From contig CP136061.1 of the NCBI GenBank assembly GCA_032622095.1, forward strand, positions 213,932,373 through 213,996,372: DNA of 64,000 bases. Direction: 5' to 3'. Shown piece after piece: positions 22,553 through 33,290 of this stretch (positions are counted from its first letter, which is position 1; the number at the start of each line of letters is the position of its first letter). The notes under the pieces were generated by a model, which did no database searches, had not been told where the DNA came from, and saw only the letters and a program-made list of their open reading frames with translations. A program made the translations under genes and the position numbers. This DNA comes from Siphonodentalium dalli (Eukaryota; Mollusca; Scaphopoda; Gadilida; Siphonodentaliidae).

Positions 22553-22632
22553 GTTATGAGGCCGACATCTGTCGTATTGGCCTGAGGCCACAGGCCGGAG
22601 GCTAATACGACAGACCGAGGCCTCATAACTTG
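22553..22632. repeat. GC-rich hairpin, about 38-bp arms
   Basis: GAGTTATGAGGCCGACATC, TGTCGTATTGGCCTGAGGCC and their near-complement AGGCTAATACGACAGA / CGAGGCCTCATAACTT face each other across ACAGG. It is strikingly GC-rich for its surroundings. Could be the core of a palindromic MITE; no target duplication was seen. Confidence 0.7.
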
Positions 22633-22699
22633 TTTATGGAAAAAAAATTATACCAACCGGGAGAGATGATAAAACTGTTTTCCCACCGGTGAGATAACT

Positions 22700-23100
22700 A
22701 TAGCTATAAAATAAGCTCTCCCTCAGAAACCAAAATAATAGTCAAAGTATAAGCCAACAAGGACCATAACTCTGGTAAAAAGAGGCGGACGGAACCAAAA
22801 TTTGAACTTGACCTGTATATTCATGAGTAATCGATATACAGTAATGCCCTAAGTAATCGACTCCTTAAACACAGCAGAATTATGGGTAACTTTTCATGAT
22901 TTAGTCGGAAATATGACTTGTTGCCATTCATCGGAAAGCTCTCGGGGATGAGTGGCAACAAGCCATATTTCCGACTAAATCCTGAAAAGTTACCCATAAT
23001 TCTGCTGTGGTTAAGGGGTCGATTACTTAGGGCATTCTGTACCAAATTTTAAAACAATCAGATAAAATGTCATACCATCAATACCAATAATTATATAGTG
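22700..23100 (+). repeat. AACTCTGG repeat interrupted by a palindromic MITE
   Basis: The host repeat (CCATAACTCTGGTAAAAAG, AACTTGACCTGTATATTC) breaks off at 22838 and resumes at 23040 with ACCAAATTTTAAAACAATCA. Removing the insert and one TA gives a continuous family sequence. Confidence 0.7.
22839..23039. mobile_element. Palindromic mariner-like MITE, 201 bp, TA target
   Basis: Nearly perfect palindrome with about 95-bp arms. It starts CAGTAATGCCCTAAGTAATC, ends GGGCATTCTG, and has TA on both sides (22837-22838 and 23040-23041). A TA duplication with CAGT-type ends fits the Tc1/mariner superfamily. It carries no gene. The two small ORFs over it are hairpin artefacts. Confidence 0.8.
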
Positions 23101-23557
23101 GTGGCAGGAAGATGACCTGAAAATGACACCTGTCAATTCTCATGTTTTCTTGAAAGAAACATTATGTACTTGTTCGGGTGCGTGAAACTGATTAGTTAGT
23201 ATTCAGCTACTATGACAACTGGATGAATGTAACATTCTACTAACATCGCCAAAATTTTGAAGCTAATCAACCATACCACTCTACCACTCCATAGAAAACA
23301 TCGTCTGAACTACACTCAATTGTAAATATTTCTACTCGATTTGGGACACATCTATCTGCTATATTAAAACTAACAAAAATGATTTTGCCATCGAGAGTCA
23401 CTGCATTTTATTCATCTTTTAGAATGACAGTGTGTGTTGTCAATTTGGATATATACTATTTGTAAAAAATTACTACTTTGAACAAGAGTATTCTCCATTT
23501 CTATTTGATTACCATACCGGAGTGTTTCTCATCACTTTAAACTTTTTGTATCATACT

Positions 23558-23583
23558 ATTATTATTATTATTATTATTATTAT
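23558..23583 (+). repeat. (ATT)n microsatellite
   Basis: Roughly nine ATT/TTA units in a row, next to the start of another AACTCTGG repeat. Confidence 0.9.
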
Positions 23584-23589
23584 CTGATT

Positions 23590-23800
23590 CTGAAACTAAA
23601 TTTATCACATGGAAACCAAAATAATGGGCAAATTCTAAATTGACAAGGACCATAACTCTGGCTAAAATGGGTGGACCAAACCCAAATTCGAACTTGACCT
23701 GTATTTTCATGTGAGTTATCCACATACGAAATTTTTAAACTATCAGATAACTAAAACTATATATAAAGTGATAATCCAGAAATCATCTGGGACAGACGGA
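23590..23800 (+). repeat. AACTCTGG dispersed repeat
   Basis: A clean unit: AAACCAAAATAATGGGC, CCATAACTCTGGCTAAAATG, GACCAAACCCAAATTCG, ACTTGACCTGTATTTTC and a GGGACAGACGGACACC tail. Confidence 0.7.
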
Positions 23801-25220
23801 CACCACTGATTTCTATAGTCCCCGAAAAGAAATTTCAGGAGATAATATTAAAGCTAAAGTGTTCACAGAAATTTATGTACACTTTACCAGGAAACAAATG
23901 GAAATCTTGTTTGTGTATTGGTATATAATTACCCAAACTTTACCAGAAAAAATGTAGTGCTTCACAGGAGGCGGGTTCTAATATATGCTCCCGTCCCTCC
24001 TGCTATAATGAGTATGTGGAGTTTGTGGACTGTAATCATTATAGCACTAAAGTCAACATTTTTTAAACAATCTGAATGTTACTTTTGCTAGTAGCAAATA
24101 CTATGGAGTGAAAATAAAAGCAGAAGATATGTTCTGGGTACAGTAAGAATTCCATCCAAAAAGGAAAAAAAAACATTAACTTTCATCAATCATATTTATG
24201 CATTTCATTAATTGTAATATATTGTTATGGGTCGCACATGTCTTAACTCAGAAGTCTAAAATGCACCCACCTGATAACTTATGAGTGTTAAAAACTTCTT
24301 TCATCAAAATTGCTGCTGTGAAGAACTGTATAATATTTTTTGCTGTATTTTTCATTCATAAATGTGTGATACCATTGAAAACAGTTTTAACAACAACGCT
24401 AAGCCGTAGAAAAATATATTATCCAGAAACCAAAAGCGAACGGACGCAGGGATGAACCAATAACATAACATGTCCAAATTTTTAAAACGGGAGTATAAAA
24501 AGTGAAAATAATCTTTTCAACTATTGAAGCCGGGTGCTTGATGTAAAGTTTATTCTAAAACTGGGTGTTTTAGCTGCAAAAATAGTGGAATATCTTGTTT
24601 GATTGATATGTATGTTCATTTCTTTAACAAGTTTCCACAGAAATATTTTGGTAAAATTTTGACATTAAACCATTGCTTAAAATGCAGTTTTCTTCTATGA
24701 TTTTGGTGATTTGTCAACTGCCAAATGGGTCATGAATTTTATAACCCAATACAAACAATAACATGAACCAATGTCACATCTTCTTGACCTAGATGACTAA
24801 AATTATTAGAACAGGCATGCATGCCTTTAAGAATATGGCCACAGACTAATCGATTGATAATTCACAGGTGGCATATTGGGCTAACTCACATTGCTGCATG
24901 GTATTAATTATATCCAAACCAGTCAAGAATCCATATATTTTTTGGAACACCCCAGGGTCAATTTAATTTTTTAATTTAAATTGTTATAGTTATACTGGGT
25001 AGTTTTTGTATAGCATTCCCTGCCAATACTATTTTTTTATTTTAAATTCAATGGTTAGCAGAAATTGGAAATTGCATCGCAAGTCGTGATACAAATTCAG
25101 TTAAATCGAGCTCTGAGGAATTTCGGGACATTTGGCCTTCCAGAATTCTGGCGCCCTCACCTGTAACAGGTTTCAAAACAGCCCTGGATCGTTCCCTGAT
25201 CCAAATTTCAGAAAAATTAT
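23800..25220. other. No feature recognised
   Basis: AT-rich, no convincing ORF. A repeat tail AAGCGAACGGACGCAGGGAT near 24430 shows that a further AACTCTGG-family 3' end lies here. Confidence 0.35.
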
Positions 25221-25221
25221 T

Positions 25222-25375
25222 TATGAATATAAGAAATGAATGTAGTTTGAGTGTGTTTTATTGAGGAGTATGGCGCTGTGGCCCATTGGAGCACATTCAA
25301 GTGTGAACCGCTTCAAATAATGACCACAGGGCCATACCATTCAATAAAACACTAACAAACTATATTTATTTCATA
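25222..25375. repeat. Imperfect hairpin, about 60-bp arms
   Basis: GTTTGAGTGTGTTTTATTGA, GGAGTATGGC and CTGTGGCCC are mirrored by GGGCCATACC, ATTCAATAAAACACTAACAAAC. Outer arms GAAATGAATGTA / TATATTTATTTC also pair. Likely a palindromic MITE, superfamily unknown. Confidence 0.65.
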
Positions 25376-25684
25376 ATTTTCTTTGTCTTGGATAATCATT
25401 CCATTCAATATGCCCATTCCTGGCTGGCAGAAATTAATAAAATCCACCAATGTTTGCAGGAATGTCTTCTTTAATTGTCATTGAAACTATAAATAATCAC
25501 TTACAAGTCACATCTAGCAGTTCCAAAACTTCTAATTCTGTACATAGACCTCTGACCACATGTATATACACCATTCTGAAATGACAAGGGCAGATAAATT
25601 ATTTTAGAATGAAATTATGTAAAGTACAAATAGCTTTGGTCATGATGTTGATTGCTATGTTGAAAATGATATATAACAATCTAT

Positions 25685-25870
25685 TTAAAGGGAGACTGTA
25701 CCTAAATCCAGCCATATATCGGGCCATCTCTTATTATACTCAACAGAAATGATCTAATCTATATACCGGTATATAAAAACCTGCCATCTGTGAGTGTATC
25801 TTTGTGTGTGTGAGGGTGTGTGTGTATAACTCGGTCATGTTTTTGGCGCATTTATTAACTGTCGCACTGG
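25685..25870 (+). repeat. Possible end of another TTAA element plus GT-rich tract
   Basis: TTTAAAGGGAGACTGTACC resembles the AGGGGTACTGTAC terminus at 53092, but I found no matching opposite end. A GTGTGTGTGAGGGTGTGTGT tract follows near 25800. Confidence 0.3.
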
Positions 25871-25899
25871 TCATGTTGTAAATACAACGAAAATCTTAG

Positions 25900-26000
25900 C
25901 TGCAAAGATCGCAGCACCGTAGCGTCTGCGGGCAAGCTACGATTTATCCACCTACGATTTTTCCCACTTACGATTTTAATCGTAGCGTCTGCGGTGGCAC
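25900..26000 (+). repeat. Short inverted and direct repeats around CGTAGCGTCTGCGG
   Basis: CGTAGCGTCTGCGG occurs twice (about 25918 and 25980), with CTACGATTT/AATCGTAG words between them in both orientations. This gives a compact set of possible hairpins. Confidence 0.6.
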
Positions 26001-26104
26001 TTAGTCTTACATGTAATTTATTTCAGTCATCGTGTTTTTAACTTTGTGGTGGGGTGAAAATTTTGATTCATTTCTGGTTAAATACGCCCAGAATAGAAAA
26101 CATG

Positions 26105-26185
26105 CGGAATAGGGAACCTTCGGAATAGGGAACCTTCGGAATAGCGAACCTTCGGAATAATGAACCTTCGGAATAGAGAACCCTA
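26105..26185 (+). repeat. 16-bp minisatellite, independent of the 1.7-2.9 kb arrays
   Basis: Five units of CGGAATAGGGAACCTT, period exactly 16 bp, with small changes in the middle. It shares the period and the CCTTCGGA core with the foldback arms about 23 kb away. Confidence 0.85.
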
Positions 26186-26189
26186 CCCC

Positions 26190-27125
26190 TATATTTATAT
26201 GATCTTGATAACATGTCGTTCACGATCATAGACGAATAAAGATTCGAATACGCCCAATAATGACTATGACTCTGTACCATTGCAAGTTAACAGATACCAC
26301 GAAATTGTGTAACTTCAAGTATAAATCTTGAGCAAAGGTGAAAAGTAATCACTAGTCACCAAAAGAATAGTTGAATAGTTTGTGAGAATCTAAGTTCTAT
26401 AACGTATGTTATACTTACAATTCAAGTCTAAAGCGATGCGTTATTCTCACTCTCAGTGTCTTTCCGAATCTTCGTGTTAACCTTGAATTTGTTTTACCAA
26501 AACTTCATATTATATGTACGCAGTAAACAATGACGTTTTACACTCACGAGTTCCCAAAATGAACATTTACTTCCTGGTTTTTCATAAATATAAAGTGATT
26601 CTTTCTCTGTAAAATAATATTGCAACATGTCATCATGATGTTCTTAGTAAAACACATTCATAATAAATTCATTTTAATTATGAAACAGTTTCATTATAAG
26701 ATAAAGGCAATTATGTCCACTATGAACCCTTTGAAAAGAGTCCATTGTCTCAACGTTGCACACAAGCACACGGGTTTTTATTTTTAGTCCTATCGCTCAA
26801 AGTTAAGTAAATTATCTAGGCATCCGTACATTCTCTTGATAAGTCGTGTTTCTGAATGATGTGAGTTAGTTTTAGTGTAACATGTTGCTATGTGTATACA
26901 CATCGTTATATATTATACCTTGCAATTAATATGCAATATGAGACAGATCGAATCAGACAGCGAATTAACGTGGTGTACAAAATCATGCAATTTATTCGAA
27001 GCTGAGTAATTTCGAAATGGTGAACCCAAACTATGTGATAAAGATCAATATGTAGCAGTAAGTTAGGCAACTATACTGAAAAATAGATATATGCATACCC
27101 AAACTGACCCACACGTTATATATAT
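26190..27125. other. No feature recognised
   Basis: AT-rich sequence without a repeat I could match or an ORF of interest. Confidence 0.35.
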
Positions 27126-27129
27126 CTAC

Positions 27130-27151
27130 CGCGCGTGTACACGCGCGCGGG
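27130..27151. repeat. CpG-rich near-perfect palindrome
   Basis: CCGCGCGTGTACACGCGCG followed by CGG, in an otherwise AT-rich neighbourhood (preceded by ATATATAT). Alternating purine-pyrimidine over most of its length. Confidence 0.7.
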
Positions 27152-27974
27152 GATTGAATTACGTATGAGGAGAAACCCTCCAGAAATGTTACCCTGTATA
27201 GCCTAAGATAATTTCATGTTCATTTAGAGCAATATAGCGGTTGTATCTAGCTCAGAAGAGTATTCCTAGCTATCCATTAATTTTGCAGAATTATGTCAAA
27301 AATACCATGTGTACACGTAGGCCTATACTTATATATAACAGTACCGGTAACTAACATATCGATCGGGTAGGCCTATACATACGCTATTGTAGATCCAATA
27401 TTTTGGCCCGTAACCCGGCCGGTCTTCTGTCCATGTAGACTGATACATGTAGGTTCGGTTCAGTAGATAACCTAACTCAATAAGCAGTGGGGCACCAATC
27501 CACTGCTGAACCTGAACCCGAAAAGTTGCCGGATCTCAGGACTGTGTTGATCTGGCATTGCGTAGTTGCACCCCGGTCATGCACCGAAATGGCACCGCCG
27601 GTATAAACTTAAAAATATTTTCACTTGGAAATTTCTATCAGCTGCCGTTCGTGCTATGCAATTATTCAACTCCCATGTGTTAGTGGCATAATTTGTTCAC
27701 TAAACATTGCGAGATACGGGTAAAGACTACAGTACTATCCATAGCTACTAAATCCAATGTGCTGTACATAATCATCGTAGGCCAACACACGGTAAACTTT
27801 TGGTAGTAAGTAGATGGTCGAAATGCACTGACATTTTTGTGAAAAAGAAAATAAACTTACTTAAAAAAGAAAATATACATTCTTGGCAACAAAATTTCAA
27901 GGATGTATATATTATTTTCAATCTTGAACTGGCTTGTAATTTTTTTTTTATATGGTCAGGTTTGAAACACCTCT

Positions 27975-28062
27975 TGTACCTCAATTTGTACCTTGTAGGT
28001 CCTACATCAATTTGTACCTTGTACCTCAATTTTTACCTCAATGTGGACCTCAATTTGGACGG
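27975..28062 (+). repeat. About 12-bp TACCTCAATTTG minisatellite
   Basis: Units TACCTCAATTTG, TACCTTGTAGGT, TACCTCAATTTT, ACCTCAATGTGG and ACCTCAATTTGG repeat at about 12 bp. Overlapping ORFs on both strands here arise from the repeat and are not supported as genes. Confidence 0.7.
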
Positions 28063-28379
28063 GATTTCACAACACATCAGTCGATCTACAATGATATTCA
28101 GCATGATAGCTCTCTAATCGATATTTTATTTTATGTTCATCTCAAAATTTGACCACCAAAACTATGTTTAGAAATTTCTCACAACTTAGTATATCTCATC
28201 ATTACTTTCATACATGTATATTAATTCTTATTCTTAAGTGATGCACTAATCGGCAATTGTAAATATGAATATTTGGGTTGATATGCAATTATGCATTGAT
28301 CTTGCATATGGAGAATAACAACAGCCTTGATCCAAAATACCTGGACAATGAAGATGGAGATGATGTGACTAATTTGACC

Positions 28380-28570
28380 ATAGGTAAACATAGTGTCAAC
28401 GTCCAAATTGACCACTCGTCGTCCGTCCGTCTGTCCATAGACAATTTACGCATAATGCGATAACTGAAACATTTTCTATCTGATCGCAACCAAATTTGTG
28501 AGTGTCTCAGCCCAAAATACAGATCGAGTTCGAATATGAGTTTGATCCGACTGTTTTTAACTGAGTTATG
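28380..28570 (+). repeat. Dispersed repeat with CGTCCGTCCGTCTGTCC head
   Basis: Starts with a CGTCCGTCCGTCTGTCC tract followed by AACTGAAACATTTTCTATC, CAACCAAATTTGTGAGTG and a GAGTTATGGCCC end. This looks like an inverted relative of the GGACGG-tailed repeats. Confidence 0.5.
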
Positions 28571-28826
28571 GCCCTTTTTCGAAAAATATATTCACTCTTA
28601 AAAAAAAATTAGATTGAGTTCCTTGCTTAATTAAAAAAAAATATATATATATATAAATAAAAAACAAAATATAATAAAATATTTTTTGTTTAAAGTTAAC
28701 CAAATTTGAAAAACTAACACCATTATAACTCTGCCAAGGGTACCCCGAGTCACCACACCAAATATGGTTTAAATCGGTCCAAATTATTGTGTTATGTACT
28801 GGTAAATTTGTTTGGAGCGACTTTAA

Positions 28827-29033
28827 CCCTTTCAGTGCCAAGTCCGATTTTTGCATCAACACATATTTCCTTGATCATTTTTCAAATTTGATGATTATAA
28901 TAATGTGATACATTGATGGTAAAAGCTCTAAGAGCTCTTTCCATCAATGTATTACATTATTATAATTAATAAATTTGAAAAATGATCAAGGAAATATGGG
29001 TTGATACAAAAATCGGACTTGGCACTGAAAGGG
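28827..29033. mobile_element. Palindromic TTAA-flanked MITE, family 4, 207 bp
   Basis: Flanked by TTAA at 28823-28826 and 29034-29037. It is a near-perfect hairpin with about 100-bp arms. The ends begin CCCTTTCAGTGCCAAG on each strand and the centre is AAAGCTCTAAGAGCTCTTT. CCCTTT next to TTAA is compatible with piggyBac-type ends. A lone TTAACCCTTTC at 33828 may be another terminus. Confidence 0.85.
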
Positions 29034-29039
29034 TTAAAC

Positions 29040-30340
29040 CCCAATCACCAATTCCATCCCATGCCTTTGGACTACTTAGCTATTGATAAGGCTATATTAT
29101 TTTCTGATGTCTCTTATGCCAATGTGCAGATAAAGAAAGCTATGGTATCTAATTTAAAAAAAAGTTTCAACAATACACATCACATGATATTAACAGTAGA
29201 CTAGAACATATGTGCTGCATTGCACAGCTGAGTATATCACTCTACAGATGGCCTGATGTCAGTATAAATGTTATTGGTTTAATAGAGATGCCAGCCTTCA
29301 ATATAAACATTGCCTGTGATTTGTCGACAGCTCTGCTATATAATTGATATTAATGGGTCAGCAGCGAGGTGTCTTTATCTTGATGGGTGTTTTTGGTAGA
29401 ATATGATACATCATGAGTGTAAACTTAAATTGGACTCTCTTAACCCAAGTATTCCATATCCAGGTCACCGTCTTCACATTTAACCCAAGGCTGTGGTGGT
29501 GCAACATTACAGATCCTGTACCAGTGCATTCTTATATAAATGCGAGTGACCCATAAATTCCAATAATTTGTGTACATTTGTCTATAATAGTATATAACAA
29601 TATACTCGACAATTCAACATAAAAACTCTCATTTATGATTCCGATCATAGTAATTTACTATCGCCAAGGGATGGGTTAACATCTGCTGATCGTTATCGGC
29701 CTCTCATTCAAATATCACAGTCTATTCATAGAAGTATCTGTTCCTCAGTTGAAAATTTGAAAGGCTTAATCTACTACTGATTTGATTGTATCATAAACAA
29801 TAAGTCGCACCTTGGGTGCTGGAATATCCCCATGGTGCCAAATTGAAAGATGGTCAGAACAGCAAACCAAATTTAAATAAACAGGAGGATATCCTTCAAA
29901 CGGAAAATGCTAAATTTTAAATAACAAAGAAACATCACTCTAGAATGGAAGATATAGACTTCATTTGGTACTCTAGGGAAATAAGTCATGAAGTCAAATT
30001 ACATTCAGATTCGATAACCCATAGCTAAGATATCCTCACAGGCGGGCTATATATATTCATGACCCCAGTAAACCTCCATTCCAAATTTCATTCAGATCTG
30101 ATAACCCGTGACCATGATGTATACCTGGATGGACAAACAGACTGACAGATGCAAAGTCAACGCAGTATACATTTTCATGCAAAATAAACCAAAACTTGCA
30201 TCACATGTAGATAAGGGTCCCAGGTTGCTGAATAAACCTAAATTTTGTATATGTATCTTAAATTTAGTAAGATTTAAGTTTCCTGAACAAATTGTCATGA
30301 CCATCAATGATGAAATTATATCTAATTCTGTACCACCTAA
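29040..30340. other. No gene; degraded dispersed repeats
   Basis: Contains pieces shared with about 41330-41460: GAAGATATAGACTTC / ATATCCTCACAG and a GACAGATGCAAAGTCAACGC tail near 30145. A plus-strand ORF running into the next TTAA element has no recognisable domain. Confidence 0.4.
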
Positions 30341-30341
30341 A

Positions 30342-30821
30342 AGGTACTCAATCCGACCAGAGGGTCCCCATCTCAAAAGATTCCAACAACAACAATCCGA
30401 TCAGAGGGTCCTATATTACTATTTCTTTGGCTTTGGTGGAAAAAAATATTTGATTCGAGTCGAGGAACTAATCAAACAAAGCTCAGAGTTATTAGATATT
30501 GATTTTTGAAAATTCTTATGTTCTCGAGATGAGTACTAATAATTGCCGTCAATTTCGTTTCCTGCTCGAGATTTGTACACCAAAACTCTATTCAAACAGA
30601 CAAGGATGGATAACTCTAAAATCAAGTGGTAATAATAACGCAATTTTGACTGAGATCTGGGCCAGAAAGTATTCCCGATAATGAAAAATAATAGATTTCT
30701 AAAATCGATATCTAACAAATCTGAGCTTTGATGGGTGACTTTCTCGACTCGAATCAAATATTTTTGACCCCCGAAGCCATTGAAATAGTAATTGAGAGGA
30801 GCTTTATCGGATTGAGTACCT
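30342..30821 (-). mobile_element. TTAA family 2 element (copy B), 480 bp
   Basis: Inverted relative to 10038-10517 and of identical length. The left flank is TAAA (one change from TTAA), the right flank TTAA (30822-30825). Terminal sequence is AGGTACTCAATCCGA. The ORFs present in copy A, 60 residues on one strand and the HQSSD...LDIDFRNLLFF frame on the other, are both open here too. Confidence 0.85.
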
Positions 30822-30829
30822 TTAATTTG

Positions 30830-33290
30830 GTTTTCAGAGAAAATCTATATTACTTTTAAAATGGAACATACCATGTTCCTACCTTCCAAACCCCAAGGGG
30901 AGACAAAATGTTTCATTAATGAAAGACAAGTTTTTCACACTTTCTTTATTCTGATAAATATATTAAGTATCCACTATACATGTATTATTGGAACATAATA
31001 TTATAATAATCAATATGAAATAATTATAGATACATATAGTGAATAGAAGAAACAAACAAAACTTTAACACATGACTGTGTGGTACATATGAACCACAAGC
31101 AACAATTATTGTAATTTTTCTTTATGGGGCAGCTCGCGGTCTCACTCCGAATCAAAATACTCTTTTCCACAGTTTTCCAGAGAATTTTTTTAACATTGCA
31201 GTCTTACACATGTAATTTGATACATTACACATTTTATGTATTTTGTAGGGGTAAATCAAATTTGAATGTCTGAAGTGGGCCAATTAGTATCTACACAGTC
31301 AGAAACCTTATATGAAACCTTATTTGAATACCATATTATCAATTACTATCACCCGTCCGTGACTTTGATTAACTTTTAACCATTGTGAAATTTATGCCTT
31401 TTTATCTGAAATGACCATCTTTTGAAATTTTCCAACATTAGAGGGGTGTTAATTTGGAAATCTCCAACAGTTAGAAAACTTGGGACAAGAGTTGTAATGT
31501 AATACTAACTTTGAATTCACTCAGAATTTCAAAACTGTACTTTTAATGATACATGTACTTATATTCCCATGTGCTCAGTTACCTAATAATAACTGTAATT
31601 TATTTATTATTTTGACACCGGGGGGTGACAGGAAGACAGCCAGTCCTGGTTATGCCACTCCCTCACAATAATTTCACCAGACTTTTGAATCATTATCGAT
31701 GCTTTGCTGTAATTTAATTATTGTGTGAATAAAATATCTACTACTGCCGAAATTTGAAATTCAAAAAGGCATGCCAGTGAGTTGGGTCCAAATTAGATTA
31801 TACACATGTAATTTATTTTTGTGAATAAACAATTGAGGGGGGAAACTTGGAATGTCCAACTACACTCCATGCTGGAAGCAGATCTAACTTTTGGAGCAAT
31901 TTCATTTGCACCTCCTCCTGCTGTTAGATTTTTCCAACTGGTATCTAAAACTATCCAACTGTTGGAAATTTCCGAACCCAACAACACTGGTTGGAAATTT
32001 CCAAACGACTGATAGCTACTTTTGTTTTCAGTCCCAATATTTGACTGATTGTAGGGAAATATCAGTACTTGGTCTAAAAACATCAAATTTGACACTCAAT
32101 ACAAGAAAATCAAATACTAGCATAAATCATTGGTCCTAACCTTGATTCCAATTTGAACTGTATATTTCATCAAAACAAATCCAAACATAGTTGTCCACCG
32201 ACAATTATTCAGAGGATAATGTTACTGAGAATTCCATGAAAATTAGGTATGTAGTTGACAATCGAGAACTAGCTGATCAAGTTCAAACTGGTCATGGTCC
32301 ACTGATTATGACTGAGTTATGCTCAATTTTTAAACACACTTTTGGGTTGTACAGATGATAATTTGAGAAGTATTGAACAGAAGTTCTTGTTATTTAATAT
32401 AACGTTCGCATTTAAGATGACACGGGTCATGTTAAAATTTGGTCAAGGTCCGGTGACTTTTGACTGAGTTATGATCAATATATTACAACAGTTATAGGTT
32501 GTCCGCATAATGTGAGCAATATTCAATTTAAATTTTTACAATGATAATTTAAACAATATTGGTCACAATTTCATGATGCAGACAGATGATAAAATTGAAG
32601 GCATATTGGGATTGAATTCTTAATAGTCTGATGAAACTTAGGCCCATCAAAATTGAAACAAGATGTAAATCAGGTGTGCTATGGTAAAGTTGGATGGTTT
32701 TTTTTTTGAGTTGGCATGCTGACTTATCACAGAGCACAAAAAATGCCACAAATTTAAATGAAAGGCCGAAAAAGGCGGCACTTTTTTTATGGTAGCAAAA
32801 AAATTAAATAATGGCATCAATCAATGGATCAAACTTTACTTCCAACTGTCTATGATGACACTTAATTATCAAATTAAAATTCTACGGAATTTTGACAAAT
32901 TTTATTCAAGTTTTCATCTAGACAACAAAATAATCAGTCAAAAAGGGGCACAACTGCATCAGAAAAGGTGTGACCAAACCCTAGATTGAACTTGAAACAC
33001 TCCACTGAGGTTATAACAACTAAAATAAGTTATTTTCATAAATTTGATACCCCAAATAGGTTGAAAGAGAATCACTTTTGCAATAAAATTAAATGCAGTA
33101 AAAATTATTGGTGCAACCATTCAACGTCCCGAGTAAAGTAATAAATATTTTCATTTATATGTAGTTCAACCATTGTGTCCTTTGTAATAGTACAGCTGAT
33201 GTGGTTGCAATTTTTGACAATCTGAGTTAATTGCTACCCAATCTTCAGCCCTGATAATTAGCAATAATTAGCCAAGGCTAAGAAATTGAC
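30830..33290. other. No gene; short palindromes and repeat tails
   Basis: GTTGGAAATTTCCAA-type words recur near 31430-31480 and 31845-32010. Near 32290 and 32465 the words TGACTGAGTTATG recur about 175 bp apart, suggesting a degraded tandem repeat. No recognisable protein. Confidence 0.4.
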
